Source of the DNA: Henricia sp. BOLD:AAB3569
Taxonomy: Eukaryota; Echinodermata; Asteroidea; Spinulosida; Echinasteridae
Assembly: GCA_037783545.1 (NCBI GenBank)
Contig: JBBELK010000028.1
Coordinates: 89,434-153,433 of the forward strand
Length of the DNA stretch: 64,000 nucleotides
Direction: 5' to 3'
Part shown: one piece after another, positions 47,092 to 59,499 of the stretch
Layout: each line of letters opens with the position of its first letter
How positions within the stretch are numbered: the first letter of the stretch is position 1
Notes under the pieces: generated by a model
What the model was told of the DNA's origin: nothing
The model's database searches: none
Seen by the model: only the letters and a program-made list of their open reading frames with translations
Position numbers and translations under genes: made by a program

Positions 47092-50000
47092 GATGTCCTT
47101 TTGAAAAGTTAAGTTTCCCTAAACTCTGAAATTTCTCCGTCATTTCCAAGCGAAAATCTGTCAATTTTGCATGACAAGTGCGGAATATATACAGTTTGGA
47201 GCATGCAAAATTTGAAGTTGGTTGGAAAATTCCTTGATTTCCAAATTTGCCGGCATTTGGGACACACTTTGACCTAATTCCCGTCACAATCTGGGGTGAG
47301 TCAACGGCCGTACAAATGTACACCAGCGCAGCGCAGGGTGTCCCAACAACCACGGTTAGGGGAATAACCACGTAGCCGAGCTCCGCTTTCCCTAAACTCT
47401 GAAATTTCTCCGTCATTTCCCAGCGAAAATCTGTCAATTTTGCATGACAAGTGCGGAATATATACAGTTTGGAGCATGCAAAATTTGAAGTTGGTTGGAA
47501 AATTCCTTGATTTCCAAATTTGCCGGCATTTGGGACACACTTTGACCTAATTCCCGTCACAATCTGGGGTGAGTCAACGGCCGTACAAATGTACACAAGC
47601 GCAGCGCTGGGTGTCCCAACAGCCACGGTTAGGGGAATAACCACGTAGCCGAGCTCCGCTTTCCCTAAACTCTGAAATTTCTCCGTCATTTCCCAGCGAA
47701 AATCTGTCAATTTTGCATGACAAGTGCGGAATATATACAGTTTGGAGCATGCAAAATTTGAAGTTGGTTGGAAAATTCCTTGATTTCCAAATTTGCCGGC
47801 ATTTGGGACACACTTTGACCTAATTCCCGTCACAATCTGGGGTGAGTCAACGGCCGTACAAATGTACACCAGCGCAGCGCAGGGTGTCCCAACAGCCACG
47901 GTTAGGGGAATAACCACGTAGCCGAGCTCCGCTTTCCCTAAACTCTGAAATTTCTCCGTCATTTCCCAGCGAAAATCTGTCAATTTTGCATGACAAGTGC
48001 GGAATATATACAGTTTGGAGCATGCAAAATTTGAAGTTGGTTGGAAAATTCCTTGATTTCCAAATTTGCCGGCATTTGGGACACACTTTGACCTAATTCC
48101 CGTCACAATCTGGGGCGAGTCAACGGCCGTACAAATGTACACAAGCGCAGCGCAGGGTGTCCCAACGGCCACGGTTAGGGGAATAACCACGTAGCCGAGC
48201 TCCGTTTTCCCTAAACTCTGAAATTTCTCCGTCATTTCCAAGCGAAAATCTGTCAATTTTGCATGACAAGTTCAGAATATATACAGTTTGGAGCATGCAA
48301 AATTTGAAGTTGGTTGGAAAATTCCTTGATTTCCAAATTTGCCGGCATTTGGGACACACTTTGACCTAATTCCCGTCACAATCTGGGGTGAGTCAACGGC
48401 CGTACAAATGTACACCAGCGCAGCGCAGGGTGTCCCAACAGCCACGGTTAGGGGAATAACCACGTAGCCGAGCTCCGCTTTCCCTAAACTCTGAAATTTC
48501 TCCGTCATTTCCAGCGAAAATCTGTCAATTTTGCATGACAAGTGCGGAATATATACAGTTTGGAGCATGCAAAATTTGAAGTTGGTTGGAAAATTCCTTG
48601 ATTTCCAAATTTGCCGGCATTTGGGACACACTTTGACCTAATTCCCGTCACAATCTGGGGTGAGTCAACGGCCGTACAAATGTACACCAGCGCAGCGCAG
48701 GGTGTCCCAACAGCCACGGTTAGGGGAATAACAACGTAGCCGAGCTCCGCTTTCCCTAAACTCTGAAATTTTTCCGTCATTTCCCAGCGAAAATCTGTCA
48801 ATTTTGCATGACAAGTGCGGAATATATACAGTTTGGAGCATGCAAAATTTGAAGTTGGTTGGAAAAATTCCTTGATTTCCAAATTTGCCGGCATTTGGGA
48901 CACACTTTGACCTAATTCCCGTCACAATCTGGGGTGAGTCAACGGCCGTACAAATGTACACAAGCGCAGCGCAGGGTGTCCCAACAGCCACGGTTAGGGG
49001 AATAACCACGTAGCCGAGCTCCGCTTTCCCTAAACTCTGAAATTTCTCCGTCATTTCCCAGCGAAATTCCGTCAATTTTGCATGACAAGTGCGGAATATA
49101 TACAGTTTGGAGCATGCAAAATTTGAAGTTGGTTGGAAAATTCCTTGATTTCCAAATTTACCGGCATTTGGGACACACTTTGACCTAATTCCCGTCACAA
49201 TCTGGGGTGAGTCAACGGCCGTACAAATGTACACCAGCGCAGCGCAGGGTGTCCCAACAGCCACGATTAGGTGAATAACCACGTAGCCGAGCTCCGCTTT
49301 CCCTAAACTCTGAAATTTCTCCGTCATTTCACAGCGAAAATCTGTCAATTTTGCATGACAAGTGCGGAATATATACAGTTTGGAGCATGCAAAATTTGAA
49401 GTTGGTTGGAAAATTCCTTGATTTCCAAATTTGCCGGCATTTGGGACACACTTTGACCTAATTCCCGTCACAATCTGGGGTGAGTCAACGGCCGTACAAA
49501 TGTACACAAGCGCAGCGCAGGGTGTCCCAACAACCACGGTTAGGGGAATAACCACGTAGCCGAGCTCCGCTTTCCCTAAACTCTGAAATTTCTCCGTCAT
49601 TTCCCAGCGAAAATCTGTCAATTTTGCATGACAAGTGCGGAATATATACAGTTTGGAGCATGCAAAATTTGAAGTTGGTTGGAAAATTCCTTGATTTCCA
49701 AATTTGCCGGCATTTGGGACACACTTTGACCTAATTCCCGTCACAATCTGGGGTGAGTCAACGGCCGTACAAATGTACACAAGCGCAGCGCTGGGTGTCC
49801 CAACAGCCACGGTTAGGGGAATAACCACGTAGCCGAGCTCCGCTTTCCCTAAACTCTGAAATTTCTCCGTCATTTCCCAGCGAAAATCTGTCAATTTTGC
49901 ATGACAAGTGCGGAATATATACAGTTTGGAGCATGCAAAATTTGAAGTTGGTTGGAAAATTCCTTGATTTCCAAATTTGCCGGCATTTGGGACACACTTT

Positions 50001-50302
50001 GACCTAATTCCCGTCACAATCTGGGGTGAGTCAACGGCCGTACAAATGTACACCAGCGCAGCGCAGGGTGTCCCAACAGCCACGGTTAGGGGAATAACCA
50101 CGTAGCCGAGCTCCGCTTTCCCTAAACTCTGAAATTTCTCCGTCATTTCCAGCGAAAATCTGTCAATTTTGCATGACAAGTGCGGAATATATACAGTTTG
50201 GAGCATGCAAAATTTGAAGTTGGTTGGAAAATTCCTTGATTTCCAAATTTGCCGGCATTTGGGACACACTTTGACCTAATTCCCGTCACAATCTGGGGCG
50301 AG

Positions 50303-53300
50303 TCAACGGCCGTACAAATGTACACAAGCGCAGCGCAGGGTGTCCCAACGGCCACGGTTAGGGGAATAACCACGTAGCCGAGCTCCGTTTTCCCTAAACT
50401 CTGAAATTTCTCCGTCATTTCCAAGCGAAAATCTGTCAATTTTGCATGACAAGTTCGGAATATATACAGTTTGGAGCATGCAAAATTTGAAGTTGGTTGG
50501 AAAATTCCTTGATTTCCAAATTTGCCGGCATTTGGGACACACTTTGACCTAATTCCCGTCACAATCTGGGGTGAGTCAACGGCCGTACAAATGTACACCA
50601 GCGCAGCGCAGGGTGTCCCAACAGCCACGGTTAGGGGAATAACCACGTAGCCGAGCTCCGCTTTCCCTAAACTCTGAAATTTCTCCGTCATTTCCAGCGA
50701 AAATCTGTCAATTTTGCATGACAAGTGCGGAATATATACAGTTTGGAGCATGCAAAATTTGAAGTTGGTTGGAAAATTCCTTGATTTCCAAATTTGCCGG
50801 CATTTGGGACACACTTTGACCTAATTCCCGTCACAATCTGGGGTGAGTCAACGGCCGTACAAATGTACACCAGCGCAGCGCAGGGTGTCCCAACAGCCAC
50901 GGTTAGGGGAATAACAACGTAGCCGAGCTCCGCTTTCCCTAAACTCTGAAATTTTTCCGTCATTTCCCAGCGAAAATCTGTCAATTTTGCATGACAAGTG
51001 CGGAATATATACAGTTTGGAGCATGCAAAATTTGAAGTTGGTTGGAAAAATTCCTTGATTTCCAAATTTGCCGGCATTTGGGACACACTTTGACCTAATT
51101 CCCGTCACAATCTGGGGTGAGTCAACGGCCGTACAAATGTACACCAGCGCATGCGCAGCGCAGGGTGTCCCAACAGCCACGGTTAGGGGAATAACCACGT
51201 AGCCGAGCTCCGCTTTCCCTAAACTCTGAAAATTCTCCGTCATTTCCCTGCGAAAATCTGTCAATTTTGCATGACAAGTGCGGAATATATACAGTTTGCA
51301 GCATGCAAAATTTGAAGTTGGTTGGAAAATTCCTTGATTTCCAAATTTGCCGGCATTTGGGACACACTTTGACCTAATTTCCGTCACAATCTGAGGTGAG
51401 TCAACGGCCGTACAAATGTACACCAGCGCAGCGCAGGGTGTCCCAACAGCCACGGTTAGGGGAATAACCACGTAGCCGAGCTCCGCTTTCCCTAAACTCT
51501 GAAATTTCTCCGTCATTTCCCAGCGAAAATCTGTCAATGTTGCATGACAAGTGCGGAATATATACAGTTTGGAGCATGCAAAATTTGAAGTTGGTTGGAA
51601 AATTCCTTGATTTCCAAATTTGCCGGCATTTGGGACACACTTTGACCTAATTCCCGTCACAATCTGGGGTGAGTCAACGGCCGTACAAATGTACACCAGC
51701 GCAGCGCAGGGTGTCCCAACAGCCACGATTAGGGGAATAACCACGTAGCCGAGCTCCGCTTTCCCTAAACTCTGAAATTTCTCCGTCATTTCACAGCGAA
51801 AATCTGTCAATTTTGCATGACAAGTGCGGAATATATACAGTTTGGAGCATGCAAAATTTGAAGTTGGTTGGAAAATTCCTTGATTTCCAAATTTGCCGGC
51901 ATTTGGGACACACTTTGACCTAATTCCCGTCACAATCTGGGGTGAGTCAACGGCCGTACAAATGTACACCAGCGCAGCGCAGGGTGTCCCAACAGCCACG
52001 GTTAGGGGAATAACCACGTAGCCGAGCTCCGCTTTCCCTAAACTCTGAAATTTCTCCGTCATTTCCCAGCGAAAATCTGTCAATTTTGCATGACAAGTGC
52101 GGAATATATACAGTTTGGAGCATGCAAAATTTGAAGTTGGTTGGAAAATTCCTTGATTTCCAAATTTGCCGGCATTTGGGACACACTTTGACCTAATTCC
52201 CGTCACAATCTGGGGCGAGTCAACGGCCGTACAAATGTACACAAGCGCAGCGCAGGGTGTCCCAACGGCCACGGTTAGGGGAATAACCACGTAGCCGAGC
52301 TCCGTTTTCCCTAAACTCTGAAATTTCTCCGTCATTTCCAAGCGAAAATCTGTCAATTTTGCATGACAAGTTCGGAATATATACAGTTTGGAGCATGCAA
52401 AATTTGAAGTTGGTTGGAAAATTCCTTGATTTCCAAATTTGCCGGCATTTGGGACACACTTTGACCTAATTCCCGTCACAATCTGGGGTGAGTCAACGGC
52501 CGTACAAATGTACACCAGCGCAGCGCAGGGTGTCCCAACAGCCACGGTTAGGGGAATAACCACGTAGCCGAGCTCCGCTTTCCCTAAACTCTGAAATTTC
52601 TCCGTCATTTCCAGCGAAAATCTGTCAATTTTGCATGACAAGTGCGGAATATATACAGTTTGGAGCATGCAAAATTTGAAGTTGGTTGGAAAATTCCTTG
52701 ATTTCCAAATTTGCCGGCATTTGGGACACACTTTGACCTAATTCCCGTCACAATCTGGGATGAGTCAACGGCCGTACAAATGTACACCAGCGCAGCGCAG
52801 GGTGTCCCAACAGCCACGGTTAGGGGAATAACAACGTAGCCGAGCTCCGCTTTCCCTAAACTCTGAAATTTTTCCGTCATTTCCCAGCGAAAATCTGTCA
52901 ATTTTGCATGACAAGTGCGGAATATATACAGTTTGGAGCATGCAAAATTTGAAGTTGGTTGGAAAAATTCCTTGATTTCCAAATTTGCCGGCATTTGGGA
53001 CACACTTTGACCTAATTCCCGTCACAATCTGGGGTGAGTCAACGGCCGTACAAATGTACACCAGCGCATGCGCAGCGCAGGGTGTCCCAACAGCCACGGT
53101 TAGGGGAATAACCACGTAGCCGAGCTCCGCTTTCCCTAAACTCTGAAAATTCTCCGTCATTTCCCTGCGAAAATCTGTCAATTTTGCATGACAAGTGCGG
53201 AATATATACAGTTTGCAGCATGCAAAATTTGAAGTTGGTTGGAAAATTCCTTGATTTCCAAATTTGCCGGCATTTGGGACACACTTTGACCTAATTCCCG

Positions 53301-53317
53301 TCACAATCTGGGCTGAG
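50303..53317. repeat. Repeated 1098-bp 4-monomer block with linked -1/+1 length variants
   Basis: Block 50303-51400 recurs at 52220-53317 (272, 274, 273 and 279-bp units in the same order), and its first three monomers also occur at 48120-48938. Order: an AACGGCCACGG / GAGCTCCGTTTT / CAAGTTCGG unit; a 272-bp unit with CATTTCCAGCG (one base short); a 274-bp unit with AACAACGTAG, ATTTTTCCGTC and GGAAAAATTCC (one base long); then a 279-bp unit with CTGAAAATTCTCC, TCCCTGCG and GTTTGCAGC. The two indels travel together in all three places. That shows they are real inherited variants and not sequencing errors. Confidence 0.88.
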
Positions 53318-56300
53318 TCAACGGCCGTACAAATGTACACAAGCGCAGCGCAGGGTGTCCCAACGGCCACGGTTAGGGGAATAACCACGTAGCCGAGCTC
53401 CGTTTTCCCTAAACTCTGAAATTTCTCCGTCATTTCCAAGCGAAAATCTGTCAATTTTGCATGACAAGTTCGGAATATATACAGTTTGGAGCATGCAAAA
53501 TTTGAAGTTGGTTGGAAAATTCCTTGATTTCCAAATTTGCCGGCATTTGGGACACACTTTGACCTAATTCCCGTCACAATCTGGGGTGAGTCAACGGCCG
53601 TACAAATGTACACAAGCGCAGCGCAGGGTGTCCCAACGGCCACGGTTAGGGGAATAACCACGTAGCCGAGCTCCGTTTTCCCTAAACTCTTAAATTTCTC
53701 CGTCATTTCCAAGCGAAAATCTGTCAATTTTGCATGACAAGTTCGGAATATATACAGTTTGGAGCATGCAAAATTTGAAGTTGGTTGGAAAATTCCTTGA
53801 TTTCCAAATTTGCCGGCATTTGGGACACACTTTGACCTAATTCCCGTCACAATCTGGGGTGAGTCAACGGCCGTACAAATGTACACAAGCGCAGCGCAGG
53901 GTGTCCCAACGGCCACGGTTAGGGGAATAACCACGTAGCCGAGCTCCGTTTTCCCTAAACTCTGAAATTTCTCCGTCATTTCCAAGCGAAAATCTGTCAA
54001 TTTTGCATGACAAGTTCGGAATATATACAGTTTGGAGCATGCAAAATTTGAAGTTGGTTGGAAAATTCCTTGATTTCCAAATTTGCCGGCATTTGGGACA
54101 CACTTTGACCTAATTCCCGTCACAATCTGGGGGTGAGTCAACGGCCGTACAAATGTACACCAGCGCAGCGCAGGGTGTCCCAACAGCCACGGTTAGGGGA
54201 ATAACCACGTAGCCGAGCTCCGCTTTCCCTAAACTCTGAAATTTCTCCGTCATTTCCCAGCGAAAATCTGTCAATTTTGCATGACAAGTGCGGAATATAT
54301 ACAGTTTGGAGCATGCAAAATTTGAAGTTGGTTGGAAAATTCCTTGATTTCCAAATTTGCCGGCATTTGGGACACACTTTGACCTAATTCCTGTCACAAT
54401 CTGGGGTGAGTCAACAGCCGTACAAATGTACACAAGCGCAGCGCAGGGTGTCCCAACAGCCACGGTTAGGGGAATAACCACGTAGCCGAGCTCCGCTTTC
54501 CCTAAACTCTGAAATTTCTCCGTCATTTCCCAGCGAAAATCTGTCAATTTTGCATGACAAGTGCGGAATATATACAGTTTGGAGCATGCAAAATTTGAAG
54601 TTAGTTGGAAAATTCCTTGATTTCCAAATTTGCCGGCATTTGGTACACACTTTGACCTAATTCCCGTCACAATCTGGGGTGAGTCAACGGCCGTACAAAT
54701 GTACACCAGCGCAGCGCAGGGTGTCCCAACAGCCACGGTTAGGGGAATAACCACGTAGCCGAGCTCCGCTTTCCCTAAACTCTGAAATTTCTCCGTCATT
54801 TCCCAGCGAAAATCTGTCAATTTTGCATGACAAGTGCGGAATATATACAGTTTGGAGCATGCAAAATTTGAAGTTGGTTGGAAAATTCCTTGATTTCCAA
54901 ATTTGCCGGCATTTGGGACACACTTTGACCTAATTCCCGTCACAATCTGGGGTGAGTCAACGGCCGTACAAATGTACACAAGCGCAGCGCAGGGTGTCCC
55001 AACAGCCACGGTTAGGGGAATAACCACGTAGCCGAGCTCCGCTTTCCCTAAACTCTGAAATTTCTCCGTCATTTCCCAGCGAAAATCTGTCAATTTTGCA
55101 TGACAAGTGCGGAATATATACAGTTTGGAGCATGCAAAATTTGAAGTTGGTTGGAAAATTCCTTGATTTCCAAATTTGCCGGCATTTGGGACACACTTTG
55201 ACCTAATTCCCGTCACAATCTGGGGTGAGTCAACGGCCGTACAAATGTACACCAGCGCAGCGCAGGGTGTCCCAACAGCCACGGTTAAGGGAATAACCAC
55301 GTAGCCGAGCTCCGCTTTCCCTAAACTCTGAAATTTCTCCGTCATTTCCCAGCGAAAATCTGTCAATTTTGCATGACAAGTGCGGAATATATACAGTTTG
55401 GAGCATGCAAAATTTGAAGTTGGTTGGAAAATTCCTTGATTTCCAAATTTGCCGGCATTTGGGACACACTTTGACCTAATTCCCGTCACAATCTGGGGTG
55501 AGTCAACGGCCGTACAAATGTACACAAGCGCAGCGCAGGGTGTCCCAACGGCCACGGTTAGGGGAATAACCACGTAGCCGAGCTCTCGTTTTCCCTAAAC
55601 TCTGAAATTTCTCCGTCATTTCCAAGCGAAAATCTGTTAATTTTGCATGACAAGTTCGGAATATATACAGTTTGGAGCATGCAAAATTTGAAGTTGGTTG
55701 GAAAATTCCTTGATTTCCAAATTTGCCGGCATTTGGGACACACTTTGACCTAATTCCCGTCTCAATCTGGGGTGAGTCAACGGCCGTACAAATGTACACC
55801 AGCGCAGCGCAGGCTGTCCCAACAGCCACGGTTAGGGGAATAACCACGTAGCCGAGCTCCGCTTTCCCTAAACTCTGACATTTCTCCGTCATTTACCAGC
55901 GAAAATCTGTCAATTTTGCATGACAAGTGCGGAATATATACAGTTTGGAGCATGCAAAATTTGAAGTTGGTTGGAAAATTCCTTGATTTCCAAATTTGCC
56001 GGCATTTGGGACACACTTTGACCTAATTCCCGTCACAATCTGGGGTGAGTCAACGGCCGTAGAAATGTACACAAGCGCAGCGCAGGGTGTCCCAACAGCC
56101 ACGGTTAGGGGAATAACCACGTAGCCGAGCTCCGCTTTCCCTAAACTCTGAAATTTATCCGTCATTTCCCAGCGAAAATCTGTCAATTTTGCATGACAAG
56201 TGCGGAATATATACAGTTTGGAGCATGCAAAATTTGAATTTGGTTGGAAAATTCCTTGATTTCCAAATTTGCCGGCATTTGGGACACACTTTGACCTAAT

Positions 56301-56595
56301 TCCCGTCACAATCTGGGGTGAGTCAACGGCCGTACAAATGTACACCAGCGCAGCGCAGGGTGTCCCAACAGCCACGGTTAGGGGAATAACAACGTAGCCG
56401 AGCTCCGCTTTCCCTAAACTCTGAAATTTCTCCGTCATTTTCCAGCGAAAATCTGTCAATTTTGCATGACAAGTGCGGAATATATACAGTTTGGAGCATG
56501 CAAAATTTGAAGTTGGTTGGAAAATTCCTTGATTTCCAAATTTGCCGGCATTTGGGACACACATTGACCTAATTCCCGTCACAATCTGGGGTGAG

Positions 56596-58778
56596 TCAAC
56601 GACCGTACAAATGTACACAAGAGCAGCGCAGGGTGTCCCAACGGCCACGGTTAGGGGAATAACCACGTAGCCGAGCTCCGTTTTCCCTAAACTCTGAAAT
56701 TTCTCCGTCATTTCCAAGCGAAAATCTGTCAATTTTGCATGACAAGTTCGGAATATATACAGTTTGGAGCATGCAAAATTTGAAGTTGGTTGGAAAATTC
56801 CTGATTTCCAAATTTTCCGGCATTTGGGACACACTTTGACCTAATTCCCGTCACAATCTGGGGTGAGTCAACGGCCGTACAAATGTACACCAGCGCAGCG
56901 CAGGGTGTCCCAACAGCCACGGTTAGGGGAATAACCACGTAGCCGAGCTCCGCTTTCACTAAACTCTGAAATTTCTCCGTCATTTCCCAGCGAAAATCTG
57001 TCAATTTTGCATGACAAGTGCGGAATATATACAGTTTGGAGCATGCAAAATTTGAAGTTGGTTGGAAAATTCCTTGATTTCCAAATTTGCCGGCATTTGG
57101 GACACACTTTGACCTAATTCCTGTCACAATCTGGGGTGAGTCAACAGCCGTACAAATGTACACAAGCGCAGCGCAGGGTGTCCCAACAGCCACGGTTAGG
57201 GGAATAACCACGTAGCCGAGCTCCGCTTTCCCTAAACTCTGAAATTTCTCCGTCATTTCCCAGCGAAAATCTGTCAATTTTGCATGACAAGTGCGGAATA
57301 TATACAGTTTGGAGCATGCAAAATTTGAATTTGGTTGGAAAATTCCTTGATTTCCAAATTTGCCGGCATTTGGGACACACTTTGACCTAATTCCCGTCAC
57401 AATCTGGGGTGAGTCAACGGCCGTACAAATGTACACCAGCGCAGCGCAGGGTGTCCCAACAGCCACGGTTAGGGGAATAACAACGTAGCCGAGCTCCGCT
57501 TTCCCTAAACTCTGAAATTTCTCCGTCATTTCCCAGCGAAAATCTGTCAATTTTGCATGACAAGTGCGGAATATATACAGTTTGGAGCATGCAAAATTTG
57601 AAGTTGGTTGGAAAATTCCTTGATTTCCAAATTTGCCGGCATTTGGGACACACATTGACCTAATTCCCGTCACAATCTGGGGTGAGTCAACGACCGTACA
57701 AATGTACACAAGCACAGCGCAGGGTGTCCCCAACGGCCACGGTTAGGGGAATAACCACGTAGCCGAGCTCGTTTTCCCTAAACTCTGAAATTTCTCCGTC
57801 ATTTCCAAGCGAAAATCTGTCAATTTTGCATGACAAGTTCGGAATATATACAGTTTGGAGCATGCAAAATTTGAAGTTGGTTGGAAAATTCCTTGATTTC
57901 CAAATTTTCCGGCATTTGGGACACACTTTGACCTAATTCCCGTCACAATCTGGGGTGAGTCAACGGCCGTACAAATGTACACCAGCGCAGCGCAGGGTGT
58001 CCCAACAGCCACGGTTAGGGGAATAACCACGTAGCCGAGCTCCGCTTTCACTAAACTCTGAAATTTCTCCGTCATTTCCCAGCGAAAATCTGTCAATTTT
58101 GCATGACAAGTGCGGAATATATACAGTTTGGAGCATGCAAAATTTGAAGTTGGTTGGAAAATTCCTTGATTTCCAAATTTGCCGGCATTTGGGACACACT
58201 TTGACCTAATTCCTGTCACAATCTGGGGTGAGTCAACAGCCGTACAAATGTACACAAGCGCAGCGCAGGGTGTCCCAACAGCCACGGTTAGGGGAATAAC
58301 CACGTAGCCGAGCTCCGCTTTCCCTAAACTCTGAAATTTCTCCGTCATTTCCCAGCGAAAATCTGTCAATTTTGCATGACAAGTGCGGAATATATACAGT
58401 TTGGAGCATGCAAAATTTGAAGTTGGTTGGAAAATTCCTTGATTTCCAAATTTGCCGGCATTTGGGACACACTTTGACCTAATTCCCGTCACAATCTGGG
58501 GTGAGTCAACGGCCGTACAAATGTACACCAGCGCAGCGCAGGGTGTCCCAACAGCCACGGTTAGGGGAATAACTACGTAGCCGAGCTCCGCTTTCCCTAA
58601 ACTCTGAAATTTCTCCGTCATTTCCCAGCGAAAATCTGTCAATTTTGCATGACAAGTGCGGAATATATACAGTTTGGAGCATGCAAAATTTGAAGTTGGT
58701 TGGAAAATTCCTTGATTTCCAAATTTGCCGGCATTTGGGACACACTTTGACCTAATTCCCGTCACAATCTGGGGTGAG
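56596..58778. repeat. Nested 4-monomer repeat, 1092 bp, two copies inside the 3822-bp HOR
   Basis: Markers repeat at about 1092 bp: CAACGACCGTAC (56599, 57690), AAATTTTCCGG (about 56812, 57904), GCTTTCACTAAAC (about 56952, 58044) and CAACAGCCGTAC (57143, 58235). Each copy holds four monomers, and the next higher copy repeats the theme near 61.2-62.0 kb. The same CAACAGCCGTAC monomer appears once further left at 54411, a possible source. Confidence 0.82.
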
Positions 58779-59499
58779 TCAACGGCCGTACAAATGTACA
58801 CAAGCGCAGCGCAGGGTGTCCCAACGGCCACGGTTAGGGGAATAACCACGTAGCCGAGCTCCGCTTTCCCTAAACTCTGAAATTTCTCCGTCATTTCCCA
58901 GCGAAAATCTGTCAATTTTGCATGACAAGTGCGGAATATATACAGTTTGGAGCATGCAAAATTTGAAGTTGGTTGGAAAATTCCTTGATTTCCAAATTTG
59001 CCGGCATTTGGGACACACTTTGACCTAATTCCCGTCACAATCTGGGGTGAGTCAACGGCCGTACAAATGTACACCAGCGCAGCGCAGGGTGTCCCAACAG
59101 CCACGGTTAGGGGAATAACCACGTAGCCGAGCTCCGCTTTCCCTAAACTCTGAAATTTCTCCGTCATTTCCCAGCGAAAATCTGTCAATTTTGCATGACA
59201 AGTGCGGAATATATACAGTTTGGAGCATGCAAAATTTGAAGTTGGTTGGAAAATTCCTTGATTTCCAAATTTGCCGGCATTTGGGACACACTTTGACCTA
59301 ATTCCCGTCACAATCTGGGGTGAGTCAACGGCCGTACAAATGTACACAAGCGCAGCGCAGGGTGTCCCAACGGCCACGGTTAGGGGAATAACCACGTAGC
59401 CGAGCTCCGTTTTCCCTAAACTCTGAAATTTCTCCGTCATTTCCAAGCGAAAATCTGTTAATTTTGCATGACAAGTTCGGAATATATACAGTTTGGAGC

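Larger units (their letters stand above)
40093..47113 (+). mobile_element. Tx1-like (L1 superfamily) non-LTR retrotransposon, near full length
   Basis: The 7.0-kb element interrupts one satellite monomer. It has no terminal repeats and encodes two ORFs on the + strand: ORF1 with a CCHC knuckle and ORF2 with an apurinic-type endonuclease, reverse transcriptase and C-terminal CCHC finger. The reverse transcriptase region has the Tx1-group signature (NLDQKKAFDNVDHGYL and a GIRQGCPLSGLLYSIAIEPL block). The left array stops after GAGCTCC (40092) and the right array resumes at TTTCCCTAAAC (47114), so only GC of the monomer is missing. I see no target-site duplication at these limits. The 3' end has AATAAA but no poly(A) tail. 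ORF2 is intact and ORF1 has one frame break, so insertion looks recent. Tx1-group families such as Mutsu, Dewa, Keno, Kibi and Koshi are known for sequence-specific insertion; specificity for this satellite is inference from one copy. Confidence 0.9.
45965..47113 (+). other. LINE 3' UTR, about 1.15 kb
   Basis: No coding sequence is recognised. The first half (to about 46490) holds a two-unit tandem repeat with stem-loops. The middle (46490-46760) is rich in C and T, with long T and CTT runs. The last 300 bp are AT-rich and end with AATAAA. The final bases are TTTTGAAAAGTTAAG with no poly(A) or simple-repeat tail. Short open frames here have no family resemblance and are taken as chance. Confidence 0.75.
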
